A stretch of 64,000 bases of DNA from Salibaculum griseiflavum (GTDB taxonomy: Bacteria > Pseudomonadota > Alphaproteobacteria > Rhodobacterales > Rhodobacteraceae). Position 1 is the first letter of the stretch, and each line of letters starts with the position of its first letter. This document shows, in pieces, positions 35,466-44,948 of the stretch. The translations under genes were made by a program, and so were the position numbers. A model generated the notes under the pieces. The model did not search any database. It had not been told where the DNA came from and saw only the letters and a list, made by a program, of their open reading frames with translations. The stretch is taken from contig NZ_QETF01000002.1 in assembly GCF_003129565.1 (NCBI RefSeq), forward strand, positions 242,428-306,427. The letters run 5' to 3'.

Positions 35466-35930
35466 ATGCAAGAGCAATTCCAGGAAACGCTTGAACTTGC
35501 CGGCAGATCCGGCGCGATTGCCGGCTTGACGGCCGGAACCACCGTTCTGTCGCTGGATGGCGAACTTCCTGTCGATCAGCTGACACCGGGTGACAAGGTC
35601 ATCACCCGTGACACCGGCATCGCCGTCTTGCGCGAACTTCGTGTGCGCGACGTCACGGTCGCGGCGATCTCGGTCAAGGCCGGGTCGCTTGGCCACACCC
35701 GCCCGGACAAGACCATGCTTCTGGGTCCGGACACACGCATTCATATCCGCGACTGGCGGGCCAAGGCCCTGTTCGGCGCCGAGGTAGCCACCGTAAAGGC
35801 TCGCCGCCTGCTGGACGGTGAATTCGTGACAGAATCCAAGCCACGCAAGATGAGGATGTTCGAACTGGTCTTCGATGCCTGTCATATCGTCTATGCAGAC
35901 GGGCTGGAGGTCGCCTCGGCCTCGGACTGA
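35466..35930 (+). CDS. Small Hint-like protein lacking the catalytic cysteine
   Basis: A 154-residue protein that aligns with the Hint part of the neighbouring gene: AIAGLTAGTTVLSLDGELPV against AIPCFTPGTLIETPDGPRPV, and LLGPDTRIHIRDWRAKALFG against the SPQHRILVDGWRAEMLFG region. The residue in the place of Cys159 is Gly20 and the QH pair is changed to DT, so autoprocessing chemistry is unlikely. It starts with MQEQFQETLELAGRSGAI and has no signal peptide. A degenerate Hint domain used for binding is the likeliest reading. Confidence 0.75.
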   Translation: MQEQFQETLELAGRSGAIAGLTAGTTVLSLDGELPVDQLTPGDKVITRDTGIAVLRELRVRDVTVAAISVKAGSLGHTRPDKTMLLGPDTRIHIRDWRAKALFGAEVATVKARRLLDGEFVTESKPRKMRMFELVFDACHIVYADGLEVASASD

Positions 35931-35956
35931 AACCGCATTTCCAGGACAGGCATACC

Positions 35957-35981
35957 AAAGGGGCCGGATGGCCCCTTTTTG
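35957..35981 (+). terminator. Intrinsic terminator after the small Hint gene
   Basis: AAAGGGGCC-GGAT-GGCCCCTTT with TTTTT at its 3' side on the plus strand. It lies between convergent genes. Confidence 0.8.
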
Positions 35982-35986
35982 CCTTT

Positions 35987-37528
35987 TCAGGCCAGGAGCT
36001 TGCGCAAGACCTCAGGCAGGGCCTCGGACAAATCCTCGGCAATCAGGCCGGGACCGAAACCGAGCGCGCATTCGGTATGCAACCACGCGCCTGTTTCGGC
36101 GGCCTGCGGGGGGGTGAAGCCCCGCGCCAGCAGCCCGGTGATGAAGCCAGCCAGCACATCACCAGCACCGGCAGTCGCGAGCCAAGGGGCCGCGCGGTCA
36201 TAGGCGCTGGAATTCAGGGCGCAACGTCCGTCGGGGCTGGCGATGACCGTATCCGGACCTTTGAACAGCACGGTGCATCCCGTCCGCGCCGCCGCGTCGC
36301 GCGTTGCGTCCACCTTGGAATAGGCGGGGCCCTTGCTGGCCGGCTCCTTCAGTTTCGACGCGATATCCGGAAACAGCCGCGCGAATTCGCCGGCATGGGG
36401 TGTGAGCACGCATTTCTCATGCAATAGCGCGAAGAGTGTCGGATCGGCAGCGATCAGCGTCAGCGCATCCGCGTCCACCACCATCGGGCGGCCGCTCTTC
36501 AACGCCTCCGCGATCAGGGCCGGCTTTTCATCACCCAGGCCCAGCGCCGGACCAAGGCAAAGCGCGTTGATCCGCTCGTCTTCCAAGACGGTGCCCAGCG
36601 CGGGCGCCTCCCCGATCCGTCTCAGCATGATGGCAGTCAGCTGCGCGGCGGCCTCTTGCTGCGCGGCGGGCGGCACGCCCAATGTCACAAGCCCCGCCCC
36701 GATCCTGAGCGCCCCGCGCGCAGCAAGCCGGGCCGCGCCGGTATGACCGGGCCCACCGGACAGGATCAGCGCATGGCCATGTGCGAATTTGTGGGCGCTG
36801 TGCTTGTCCAGATCGTGGCCCGGCGCATCGACCAGACGCACCAGATCGTCCAGCCCCTCGGGGCGTGGCCCGCCCTCGATCCCGATGCTCTTGACGACGG
36901 ATTTCCCGCATTTGACGGGACCCAATCCAAGAACATGCCCCACCTTGAAGGCATGAAAGCTGACGGTCAGCCCGGCCAGAACGGTTTCCGTCCCCGCCTT
37001 CAATTCCCGGCCGCTGTCGCTGCAAAGCCCCGAGGGGATATCGACGGCGACCGTCTTGGCCGCGGCATCAGGGTCTGACACATGATCCGCGACCCAGCCC
37101 AAGACATCGCCGTCCAGCGCACGCCCCAACCCGGTTCCAAACAGGGCATCGACGAAAAGATCCGCTTGATGGGCATATCGGGGCGCGTCGCGCACCGCCC
37201 CCACGTCGCCGCGGCCTGTCCACCGCTCATAGTTCACTCGCGCATCCGGGGGCAGTTTTTCCGCGTCGCCGTAGAGGAAAACCTCCACCTCCCAGCCCCA
37301 GTCCTTCAACAGTCGCGCGATCACGAAACCATCGCCGCCATTGTTGCCCGGGCCGCACAGGACCACCGCGTGTTGCGGCGCCTGCGCCAGGTGTGGCCAT
37401 TCCTCGAAAACCGCCTCGACCACGCCGCGCCCGGCGCGCTCCATGAGTTCCAGCCCATTGACCGCGCCTGACTCGATCGCGGCGGCTTCAATGGCGCGCA
37501 TTTGGGCGGCTGTCAGGACTTCGGTCAT
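35987..37528 (-). CDS. Bifunctional NAD(P)H-hydrate epimerase / ADP-dependent dehydratase
   Basis: A 513-residue two-domain repair enzyme. Residues 1-~210 are the YjeF_N epimerase (VLCGPGNNGGDGFVIARLLK, LFGTGLGRALDGD, VAVDIPSGLCSDSG). Residues ~230-510 are the dehydratase (LILSGGPGHTGAARLAARGA, VLTPHAGEFARLFPDI, WLATAGAGDVLAGFITGLLA). Together they restore damaged NADHX/NADPHX. Start ATG 37528 (MTEVLTAAQMRAIEAAAIES) is the family start. It is divergent from glnB. Confidence 0.96.
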   Translation of the reverse strand: MTEVLTAAQMRAIEAAAIESGAVNGLELMERAGRGVVEAVFEEWPHLAQAPQHAVVLCGPGNNGGDGFVIARLLKDWGWEVEVFLYGDAEKLPPDARVNYERWTGRGDVGAVRDAPRYAHQADLFVDALFGTGLGRALDGDVLGWVADHVSDPDAAAKTVAVDIPSGLCSDSGRELKAGTETVLAGLTVSFHAFKVGHVLGLGPVKCGKSVVKSIGIEGGPRPEGLDDLVRLVDAPGHDLDKHSAHKFAHGHALILSGGPGHTGAARLAARGALRIGAGLVTLGVPPAAQQEAAAQLTAIMLRRIGEAPALGTVLEDERINALCLGPALGLGDEKPALIAEALKSGRPMVVDADALTLIAADPTLFALLHEKCVLTPHAGEFARLFPDIASKLKEPASKGPAYSKVDATRDAAARTGCTVLFKGPDTVIASPDGRCALNSSAYDRAAPWLATAGAGDVLAGFITGLLARGFTPPQAAETGAWLHTECALGFGPGLIAEDLSEALPEVLRKLLA

Positions 37529-37575
37529 GTTCTTGGCATCACCCCGATTCAATTTCGCCCACGCGTGAGGCTGTT

Positions 37576-37592
37576 TGCACAAAATTTAGGCA
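37576..37592 (+). promoter_or_regulatory. Candidate NtrC binding site upstream of glnB
   Basis: TGC and GCA are separated by 11 nt (TGCACAAAATTTAGGCA), the spacing of the NtrC consensus half-sites. It lies about 117 nt upstream of the glnB ATG. glnBA is a well-known NtrC target, but the match is short. Confidence 0.35.
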
Positions 37593-37663
37593 CATACCGG
37601 GGATTCGACCCCGCGCCCCTGCCCCGCTCAGCCTATCGGATTGAGGCGGCCTTCGGGAAGTGA

Positions 37664-38047
<384 letters not shown>

Positions 38048-38092
38048 TCCGCACCCATCCACCCATTTTCTACCCAGGGGAAAGAGAAAGAC

Positions 38093-39499
38093 ATGAGCAA
38101 AGCTGACGTTCTCAAGACGATCAAGGACGAAGATATCGACTATGTCGACATCCGTTTCACCGACCCGCGCGGCAAGTTGCAGCACGTGACCCTGATGTCG
38201 GATCAGGTCGACGAAGACTTCCTCGAAGAGGGCTTCATGTTCGACGGCTCCTCCATCGCCGGCTGGAAGTCCATCGACCAGTCCGACATGAAACTGATGC
38301 CCGACACCAACAGCGCCTATATCGACCCGTTCTATGCGGAAAAGACCCTGTGTCTGCATTGCTCGATCGTCGAACCCGACACCGGCGAAGCCTATGACCG
38401 CGACCCGCGCGGCACCGCCGAAAAGGCCGAGGCCTACCTGAAGTCCTCCGGCATCGGCGATGCGGCCTTCATGGGCCCCGAAGCTGAATTCTTCCTGTTC
38501 GACGACGTCCGCTTCTCGGTCGCCATGAACAAGGTGTCCTACGAGGTCGACGCGCTGGACGCCGCATGGAACACCGACACCGAATACGAGATGGGCAACA
38601 CCGGCCACCGTCCGGGCGTCAAGGGCGGCTACTTCCCCGTCAACCCGATCGATGACGCGCAGGACATCCGTTCGGAAATGCTCTCCACGATGAAGCGGAT
38701 GGGCATGAAGACCGACAAGCACCACCACGAGGTGGCCTCGTGCCAGCACGAGCTTGGCCTGATCTTCGACAGCCTGACCAAGCAGGCCGACGAACTGCAG
38801 AAATACAAGTACGTCATCCACAACGTGGCCCAGGCCTATGGCAAGTCCGCCACCTTCATGCCCAAGCCCATCGCGGGCGACAACGGCACCGGCATGCACG
38901 TGAACATGTCGATCTGGAAGGACGGCAAGCCGCTCTTTGCTGGCGACAAGTATGCCGACCTCAGCCAGGAAGCCCTGTGGTTCATCGGCGGCATCCTGAA
39001 GCATGCCAAGGCGCTGAACGCCTTCACCAACCCCTCGACCAACTCCTACAAGCGCCTGATCCCGGGCTTCGAGGCCCCCGTGCTGCGCGCCTACTCGGCC
39101 CGTAACCGGTCGGGTTGCGTGCGTATCCCGTGGACCGAAAGCCCCAAGGCCAAGCGCGTCGAGGCCCGTTTCCCCGACCCGTCTGCCAACCCCTACCTGT
39201 GCTTCGCCGCCCTGCTGATGGCCGGCCTCGACGGGATCAAGAACAAGATCGACCCGGGCGCGGCCTCGGACAAGGACCTCTACGACCTGCCGCCCGAGGA
39301 ACTGGCCGACATCCCAACCGTCTGCGCCTCGCTGCGCGAAGCCCTCGAAGAGCTGGAAGCCGATATGGACTTCCTGCTGGAAGGCGACGTGTTCACCCGC
39401 GACCAGATCGAGGGCTACATGGAACTGAAGTGGGAAGAGGTCTACGCCTACGAACACACACCGCACCCGATGGAATTCAAGCTGTACTACAGCTGCTGA
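38093..39499 (+). CDS. glnA: Glutamine synthetase type I
   Basis: A 468-residue GSI, forming glutamine from glutamate and ammonia. Seen: [17 protein letters not shown] near the N-terminus, the metal/ATP site region [33 protein letters not shown], the substrate flap [18 protein letters not shown], and the adenylylation Tyr in [10 protein letters not shown]. It follows glnB and ends at a strong terminator. Confidence 0.98.
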   Translation: MSKADVLKTIKDEDIDYVDIRFTDPRGKLQHVTLMSDQVDEDFLEEGFMFDGSSIAGWKSIDQSDMKLMPDTNSAYIDPFYAEKTLCLHCSIVEPDTGEAYDRDPRGTAEKAEAYLKSSGIGDAAFMGPEAEFFLFDDVRFSVAMNKVSYEVDALDAAWNTDTEYEMGNTGHRPGVKGGYFPVNPIDDAQDIRSEMLSTMKRMGMKTDKHHHEVASCQHELGLIFDSLTKQADELQKYKYVIHNVAQAYGKSATFMPKPIAGDNGTGMHVNMSIWKDGKPLFAGDKYADLSQEALWFIGGILKHAKALNAFTNPSTNSYKRLIPGFEAPVLRAYSARNRSGCVRIPWTESPKAKRVEARFPDPSANPYLCFAALLMAGLDGIKNKIDPGAASDKDLYDLPPEELADIPTVCASLREALEELEADMDFLLEGDVFTRDQIEGYMELKWEEVYAYEHTPHPMEFKLYYSC

Positions 39500-39522
39500 T
39501 CCAGCGGACCGGAGAAAACCAG

Positions 39523-39549
39523 AGGGGCGCCCATGTGGCGCCCCTTTTT
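39523..39549 (+). terminator. Intrinsic terminator of glnBA
   Basis: AGGGGCGCC-CATGT-GGCGCCCCT, followed by TTTT on the plus strand. Confidence 0.85.
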
Positions 39550-39649
39550 GTTTCTCTGGCGAGGACAGAGTTATTTCCCGAATGGAAGCAATGACCCGGT
39601 TTCCACCGCGATTGTTTCGCAGTTCCCCCTGAGGATGTGCGATTTGATC

Positions 39650-39667
39650 GCAATTTGACACAATTGC
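39650..39667 (+). promoter_or_regulatory. Inverted repeat over a consensus -35 box
   Basis: GCAATT-TGACAC-AATTGC is a 6-bp inverted repeat with a 6-nt spacer. It overlaps TTGACA (39655-39660), a perfect -35. No clear -10 follows at 16-18 nt. It lies 60 nt upstream of the hypothetical gene at 39728. Confidence 0.35.
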
Positions 39668-39727
39668 ATCCTAAACCCGTCATTATCTCCGGCTTTGTTG
39701 ACCAAAGACTTGTTGCCGGAGGCCACC

Positions 39728-40591
39728 ATGACCCAATTCGCAAGAAGTACGATTGCAGCGCTGTGTTTCGCGCAACCAACCAAGATAGACTTCCAGACGC
39801 TCAAGCGGGAGCTTGGCGACGCCTTCGCCCAGTCGCAGAAGGGAAGCTACCGCATTACCGCAGAATATGATGATTTCATCATTTATGATCTTGCGGGCGG
39901 TCGCGTCTGTCTTGGGCATATCGACTTTCGCGAAGACCTGTGTGCGCCGACCCCTGCCGACCTGCCCGCCGAGGGGTTGATCGTTTCGGTCGGCGGTGGC
40001 CCCGACATGGCCGAAGATGGCCCGATCTATCGCAACCGCGAAGATCTCTGCCGCGGTCTCGCGCGCGAGATCGACCGGGCGGCACCCTCGGATCGCCTGT
40101 TGGTCTTCGATCGTGACGAAATGGTCGATTCCGAGGTCTACGACCGTCTGGTCGACCTCGTCCATCAGCTGGTATCCATCCGCACCGAACGCGAACCGGA
40201 GCCGGTGCACCCGGCCCACCCCGAGCCGCGCAGCGCGACAATGGCCCGCCCGACGCCGCGCCCGACCCATCCCGCCATGGCTGCCGACCGGCTTTCGGAC
40301 ATGCAACAGAAACAGGAAACCGAACGCCTGCGCGCCGCTCTCTTCGCAGAAGCCGAAGAAGAGGAAATCGAGCGCCAGATCGCCCAAAGCCTGACCCGGC
40401 GTCTGGCCATATATACCATGAACAGCAGCGTGATCCTGCTCTCGGCGCCCATCGGCATGGCCGCCCTGACCTATTGCGTTCTGGGCCGCGAGAGCGAACG
40501 CGTCCCCGCTCGGGCGCTGGCGTTGACGGGTACGGTGATGGGGCTGATGCACGCCGGGATCGGCGTGCCGGTGCTGTCTCACCTGGTCTGA
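39728..40591 (+). CDS. Conserved-looking hypothetical membrane protein
   Basis: A 287-residue protein; ATG 39728 follows a good GGAGG site. The N-terminal half (1-130) looks globular (AEYDDFIIYDLAGGRVCLGH, ADLPAEGLIVSVGGGPDM, LLVFDRDEMVDSEVYDRLVD). A Pro/Ala/His-rich linker (about 155-190) and a Gln/Glu-rich helix (RLRAALFAEAEEEEIERQIA) follow, and the end has one or two hydrophobic segments (NSSVILLSAPIGMAALTYCV and the last 25 residues). This suggests a cytoplasmic domain tethered to the membrane at the C-terminus. No named family is recognised. Confidence 0.7.
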   Translation: MTQFARSTIAALCFAQPTKIDFQTLKRELGDAFAQSQKGSYRITAEYDDFIIYDLAGGRVCLGHIDFREDLCAPTPADLPAEGLIVSVGGGPDMAEDGPIYRNREDLCRGLAREIDRAAPSDRLLVFDRDEMVDSEVYDRLVDLVHQLVSIRTEREPEPVHPAHPEPRSATMARPTPRPTHPAMAADRLSDMQQKQETERLRAALFAEAEEEEIERQIAQSLTRRLAIYTMNSSVILLSAPIGMAALTYCVLGRESERVPARALALTGTVMGLMHAGIGVPVLSHLV

Positions 40592-41316
40592 GCCCGCACC
40601 ACGACCGTGTGGATGGCAAAGATGACGGCCCCGGTTTCGGGCAAGCGCAACAACGTCTGATGTTCCGCCCGCTCATAGGCGGCACCGGCCCCGCCGACCG
40701 GGCGCGGGTCGGCTTCGCTGCGCGGTTGAAACAGGGCCGGATCGTCATACCGCAGATGATTGGCCCGCCATAGCGGCCGCTCCGGCCGGATCGCGTCGAA
40801 AAACCGTTGGACCCGCGCCGCGACATCCGGGTCATATTCCGCGACCGGGTCATGAATACGACTCAGCGGGCGACCAAGCTTTTCCACAAGGGTCCAGCTG
40901 GCCGGAAAGCACAACACCGCCGCCGCAAGCATATGTTCCCCCTGCCCCGGCAACAGGACGCAGATATCCTGTTGCAGCATGCGGCCCATCGTCGCCAGAG
41001 GGTCGTCGCGGTCGATCTCCACCGCGACACCATCCGGACCGATCACCCGATCCCTGTCGCGGCGAAATCTCTCCGGCAGGTCCTCCAGCACCCGTTCCAG
41101 GCACTCGGCCAGCGCCGCCTCGGCGCCAGAAACCTGTCCGATCACCTCCGACCGCCTCTGATCGATGAGCCGCCGACGCAGGGCCATTTGCGGGGCATAG
41201 GCCGCATCGAACCGAAGCCACGGCCCGTCCAGCGGCTGCATGCGTGGCAAGGGGGCCAGCGCGGCCTGTCGCATCTCCTCCGGCAGATTGTTTTGCAGGA
41301 TCTGCTGCGTTTGCAT
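40579..41316 (-). CDS. Heme-dependent oxidative N-demethylase-like protein (DUF3445)
   Basis: A 245-residue protein with the DUF3445 layout: IDQRRSEVIGQVSGAEAALA, LQQDICVLLPGQGEHMLAAA, FPASWTLVEKLGRPLSRIHD and PLWRANHLRYDDPALFQP near the C-terminus. Members include heme-PAS-type oxidative demethylases of methylated amines. It is divergent from dddP (96 nt between starts), so the pair may share a control region. The substrate here is unknown. Confidence 0.75.
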   Translation of the reverse strand: MQTQQILQNNLPEEMRQAALAPLPRMQPLDGPWLRFDAAYAPQMALRRRLIDQRRSEVIGQVSGAEAALAECLERVLEDLPERFRRDRDRVIGPDGVAVEIDRDDPLATMGRMLQQDICVLLPGQGEHMLAAAVLCFPASWTLVEKLGRPLSRIHDPVAEYDPDVAARVQRFFDAIRPERPLWRANHLRYDDPALFQPRSEADPRPVGGAGAAYERAEHQTLLRLPETGAVIFAIHTVVVRAQTR

Positions 41317-41412
41317 GCCCCCTCCGGTCAGAAATCGTCACGCTCCTGTCGCGAATGCGACGGAAATTGCCCCCGGCCTGTTGCCTGCTGAACGTCAGGA
41401 GGAGGACAGCCC

Positions 41413-42756
41413 ATGAACACCCATTACCGCGACCGGCGCAAGATCGACCCGTCCAAGGGGCTGCTTCTGGACGATGGCACCCCGAATGACGCGAACCGCG
41501 TCGAGATCGGCCCGACCCTTCTGGCCATGCGCGAATGGGAAGAGGCCGGCCTGACCCTGCCCAACCTGCCGGCCATGCGCGAGTATCGCTGGCGTCGCCT
41601 GACCCGGCACCTCGTCGAGCGCGACTATGCCGGCCTGCTGATGTTCGACCCGCTCAACATCCGCTACGCCACCGACAGCACCAACATGCAACTGTGGAAC
41701 ACCCATAATCCGTTCCGCGCGGTGCTGCTCTGCGCCGACGGCTACATGGTGATCTGGGACTACAAGAACTCTCCTTTCCTCTCTGAATTCAACCCGCTGG
41801 TGCGCGAACAGCGTTCCGGCGCGGACCTGTTCTATTTCGACCGGGGCGACAAGGTCGACGTGGCCGCCGACGTGTTCTCCAACGAGGTGCGCCTGCTGCT
41901 GGAGGAACACAGCCCCGGCAACACGCGGCTGGCCGTGGACAAGATCATGCTGCACGGGCTGCGCGCGCTTGAGACCCAGGGCCTGGAGATCATGGAAGGC
42001 GAGGAAGTCACCGAAAAGGCCCGCTCCGTCAAAGGGCCCGACGAAATCCTCGCCATGCGCTGCGCCAACCATGCCTGCGAACGATCCGTCAGGGCGATGG
42101 AGGATTTCGCCCGCGCCCACATGGGCGACGGCACCACCTGCGAGGATGACATCTGGGCGGTGCTGCATGCCGAGAATATCAGGCGGGGCGGCGAATGGAT
42201 CGAGACCCGCCTGCTGGCCACGGGCCCCCGTTCCAACCCGTGGTTCCAGGAATGCGGTCCCCGCATTCCCAACCGAAACGAGATCCTGTCCTTCGACACG
42301 GACCTCGTTGGAAGCTACGGCATCTGCATCGACATTTCGCGCAGTTGGTGGATCGGAGAGGAGAAGCCCCGCCCCGACATGGTCTATGCCATGCAACACG
42401 CCGTCGAACACATCCAGACCAACATGGAAATGCTCAAACCCGGCGTGAACATGCAGGACCTGTCGCGCAACACCCACGTGCTGGACGACAAATACCAGGC
42501 ACAGAAATACGGCTGCCTGATGCACGGCGTGGGCCTGTGCGATGAATGGCCTCTCATCGCCTATCCCGACCAGATGGTCGAAGGCGCCTACGATTACGAC
42601 CTGGAACCGGGCATGGTCCTCTGTGTCGAGGCGCTGGTCGGCGAAGTGGGCGGCGATTTCTCGATCAAGCTCGAAGACCAGGTATTGATCACCGAGGACG
42701 GCCACGAGAACCTGACCAAATACCCCTTCGATGCGGCCCTGATGGGGCGGGTCTAG
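41413..42756 (+). CDS. dddP: DMSP lyase DddP (M24 metallopeptidase fold)
   Basis: A 447-residue DddP, cleaving dimethylsulfoniopropionate to dimethyl sulfide and acrylate. It resembles characterised roseobacter DddP along its whole length (NPLNIRYATDSTNMQLWNTH-like stretch, EQRSGADLFYFDRGDKVDVA). The two-iron site ligands reported for Ruegeria DddP fall at the same positions: Asp295 and Asp297 (SFDTDLVGS), Asp307 (CIDISRS), His371 (LMHGVGLCDEWP), Glu406 (VLCVEALVG) and Glu421 (IKLEDQVLI). It is an intact, likely active gene preceded by an AGGAGGA site. Confidence 0.95.
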   Translation: MNTHYRDRRKIDPSKGLLLDDGTPNDANRVEIGPTLLAMREWEEAGLTLPNLPAMREYRWRRLTRHLVERDYAGLLMFDPLNIRYATDSTNMQLWNTHNPFRAVLLCADGYMVIWDYKNSPFLSEFNPLVREQRSGADLFYFDRGDKVDVAADVFSNEVRLLLEEHSPGNTRLAVDKIMLHGLRALETQGLEIMEGEEVTEKARSVKGPDEILAMRCANHACERSVRAMEDFARAHMGDGTTCEDDIWAVLHAENIRRGGEWIETRLLATGPRSNPWFQECGPRIPNRNEILSFDTDLVGSYGICIDISRSWWIGEEKPRPDMVYAMQHAVEHIQTNMEMLKPGVNMQDLSRNTHVLDDKYQAQKYGCLMHGVGLCDEWPLIAYPDQMVEGAYDYDLEPGMVLCVEALVGEVGGDFSIKLEDQVLITEDGHENLTKYPFDAALMGRV

Positions 42757-42841
42757 TCACCTTCCCGTCAAACCGCTGTCATCCGGCTTGCGAAAAGCCG
42801 GCGCGACGGGCACCTCTGGGGCAACCAAGCGGAGCGACGCC

Positions 42842-44053
42842 ATGCCCACAGAACGTTTCACCTTTCCCGGCCATTCCGGCCATGATCTCGCCGCGCGGCT
42901 GGACCTGCCGGACGGCCCGCACCTTGCCACGGCCCTCTTCGCCCATTGCTTCACCTGCGGCAAGGATATCGCCGCCGCCCGCCGGATCTCCGCCCGGCTG
43001 ACCGGGCTGGGCATCGCGGTGCTGCGCTTCGATTTCACCGGGCTGGGCCATTCGAAGGGCGAGTTTTCCAACACCGACTTCACCAGCAACGTCGAGGACC
43101 TGCTGGCCGCCTGCGATGCGCTCGGCGCGCGCGGCATGGCCCCATCGCTCTTGATCGGTCATTCGCTCGGAGGGGCCGCCGTCATCAAGGCGGCCGCGCA
43201 AATGCCGGGGATCAAGGCCGTCGCCACGATCGGCGCCCCGTTCGACCCGGCTCATGTGGCACAGAATTTCGAACAGGCCCTGCCCGATATCATGGAACAT
43301 GGCGTAGCCGAGGTGAAACTGGCCGGACGCCCCTTCCGCATCACGCAGGACTTTCTCGACGACATCGAGCAAGGCTCGCTGACGCCGGCACTATCAGACC
43401 TCGGCGCGGCACTTCTCATCCTGCATGCGCCGCGCGATGAAACTGTCGGGATCGACAATGCCGCCGAGATCTTCCTTGCGGCCAAACACCCCAAGAGCTT
43501 CGTCACGCTGGACGATGCCGACCACCTGCTGACCCGCGAAGACGACGCCCACTATGCCGCCGACGTCATCGCGACATGGGCCAAGCGCTACGTGCCGCTG
43601 GACCGCCCCGCGCCGCCCCCCGGGGCGCCCGAGGGCGTTGTCCGTGTGTCCGAGGCCGGCACCCAGGGTTTGCTTCAGGACATCCAGTCCGGTCCCCATC
43701 ACCTGCTTGCCGACGAACCCGAGAGCTACGGCGGCTCCAATATGGGCCTTTCGCCCTATGGTCTGCTTTCCGCCGCGCTCGGGGCCTGCACTTCGATGAC
43801 CCTGCGCATGTATGCCCGCCGCAAGGGCTGGCCGCTGGAGCATGTGAAAGTTGACGTGACGCATGACAAGGTGCACGGACAGGATGCCGGGGCGCAGACC
43901 GGCGCCAAGATCGACCGCTTCCGTCGCTCCATCACGGTCGAAGGCGATCTCGACGCCGACCAGCGCCGGCGCCTGCTCCAGATCGCCGACAAATGCCCGG
44001 TGCACCGGACCCTAGAACGCGCCAACGAGATAGAAACGGAACTGGCGGACTAG
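42842..44053 (+). CDS. Alpha/beta hydrolase fused to OsmC domain
   Basis: A 403-residue fusion. Residues 1-~250 form an alpha/beta hydrolase with nucleophile LLIGHSLGGAAVIKA, an acidic residue near LHAPRDETVGIDN and a His in LDDADHLLTRE. Residues ~270-403 form an OsmC/YhfA-like domain (SYGGSNMGLSPYGLLSAALG, CTSMTLRMYARRKGW, IADKCPVHRTLE), whose two Cys (CTSM, CPVH) are the thiol-peroxidase pair of OsmC proteins. The fusion is common in proteobacteria; its substrate is unknown. ATG 42842 is used because the protein similarity starts there. Confidence 0.88.
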   Translation: MPTERFTFPGHSGHDLAARLDLPDGPHLATALFAHCFTCGKDIAAARRISARLTGLGIAVLRFDFTGLGHSKGEFSNTDFTSNVEDLLAACDALGARGMAPSLLIGHSLGGAAVIKAAAQMPGIKAVATIGAPFDPAHVAQNFEQALPDIMEHGVAEVKLAGRPFRITQDFLDDIEQGSLTPALSDLGAALLILHAPRDETVGIDNAAEIFLAAKHPKSFVTLDDADHLLTREDDAHYAADVIATWAKRYVPLDRPAPPPGAPEGVVRVSEAGTQGLLQDIQSGPHHLLADEPESYGGSNMGLSPYGLLSAALGACTSMTLRMYARRKGWPLEHVKVDVTHDKVHGQDAGAQTGAKIDRFRRSITVEGDLDADQRRRLLQIADKCPVHRTLERANEIETELAD

Positions 44054-44056
44054 GCG

Positions 44057-44118
44057 TCCTTCATCTTGGCCCGAAAACTCCCCCCGGAGGGCCGCTTTCG
44101 GCGGCGCACCCGCCGGGG
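44057..44118 (-). repeat. Extragenic GC-rich repeat, copy 3
   Basis: On the minus strand: a GC-rich hairpin (GCCGCCGAAAGCGGCC), then GGGGGGAGTTTTCGGGCC and AAGATGAAGG, related to copies at 4543 and 53788. It directly follows the stop of the alpha/beta hydrolase-OsmC gene. Confidence 0.5.
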
Positions 44119-44155
44119 CACCGGGCTCACGGCGCCGATATCCCCTCAAAACGGC

Positions 44156-44183
44156 GAAGGGCGGACCGACCGGTCCGCCCTTC
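44156..44183. terminator. Hairpin between convergent OsmC-fusion and bioY genes
   Basis: GAAGGGCGGACC and GGTCCGCCCTTC are perfect 12-bp inverted copies around GACC. No T run follows directly, so termination is likely but not certain. Confidence 0.6.
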
Positions 44184-44210
44184 TCAACTTGATAGCGGCT
44201 TCCCAAGGGA

Positions 44211-44807
44211 TCAGCCGCGAGCGCGGCCCAACAGCTTCCACAGGCCGGGCACCAGCAGCGCCGCCAGCGCCAGTTTCAGCGCGTCGCCAACCAGGAAGGG
44301 CGTGATGCCCCATTCCAGCGTCTGCGCCCAGCCCGATGCGAACTGGTTCAGCCAAAGCAGCCCGGGCACATAGATCAACGCATTGCCGATCAGCATGGCC
44401 AGAGCCATCCAGGCGATGCTCCGATCCCATCCGCGACGGGCGAAATGGCCCAGCGCGGCGGCGGCCAGCGCGTAGCCCACCAGGTAGCCGCCGGTGCCCC
44501 CCATCATGTAGGTCAGCCCGGCCTCTTGCCCGGCAAAGACCGAGGCGCCCAGCGCGCCCAAGGCAAGGTAGCCCAGCACGGTGATCAGACCGAGGCGGGC
44601 GCCATAGGCCGCGCCAATGGTCAGAACACCGAAGGTGCCAAGGGTGATCGGAACCGGGTTCCCCGGCAGAAAGACCTGGATCTTCGCCGACGCCGCCAGC
44701 GCGGCGATGCCCAGCACGACCATCACGGCCTGCTTGGCGCGCAGGGCAGTGCCTTCGGTCGCCCCGAACGTGTCGAACAGAACGCGGTGTTGTGCGGTTG
44801 CAGCCAT
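44211..44807 (-). CDS. bioY: Biotin transporter BioY (ECF substrate-binding component)
   Basis: A 198-residue membrane protein with about six helices and BioY motifs (GTFGVLTIGAAYGARLGLIT, YMMGGTGGYLVGYALAAA, GLLWLNQFASGWAQTLEWGI). It binds biotin at the membrane. No ecfA/ecfT (BioM/BioN) genes are adjacent, so it may act with a shared module or alone. No biotin-repressor site is evident upstream. Confidence 0.93.
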   Translation of the reverse strand: MAATAQHRVLFDTFGATEGTALRAKQAVMVVLGIAALAASAKIQVFLPGNPVPITLGTFGVLTIGAAYGARLGLITVLGYLALGALGASVFAGQEAGLTYMMGGTGGYLVGYALAAAALGHFARRGWDRSIAWMALAMLIGNALIYVPGLLWLNQFASGWAQTLEWGITPFLVGDALKLALAALLVPGLWKLLGRARG

Positions 44808-44948
44808 GTTCCGGCTCCTTTCATGATTTCGTTACCGCTCTGAATGCCCCAGCCATGGGGCATGTGCAAGAAATTTGGCCCGCCTGCAGGTGGCATTCAC
44901 GCAAATATGCAAACCTAGAGTATAGCCAATGCGTGATTTTGCAAACTC

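Noticed and set aside
44808..44948. A BioR-type operator or biotin riboswitch upstream of bioY
   Set aside because: No TTATCTATAA-like palindrome or structured aptamer was recognised in this gap.
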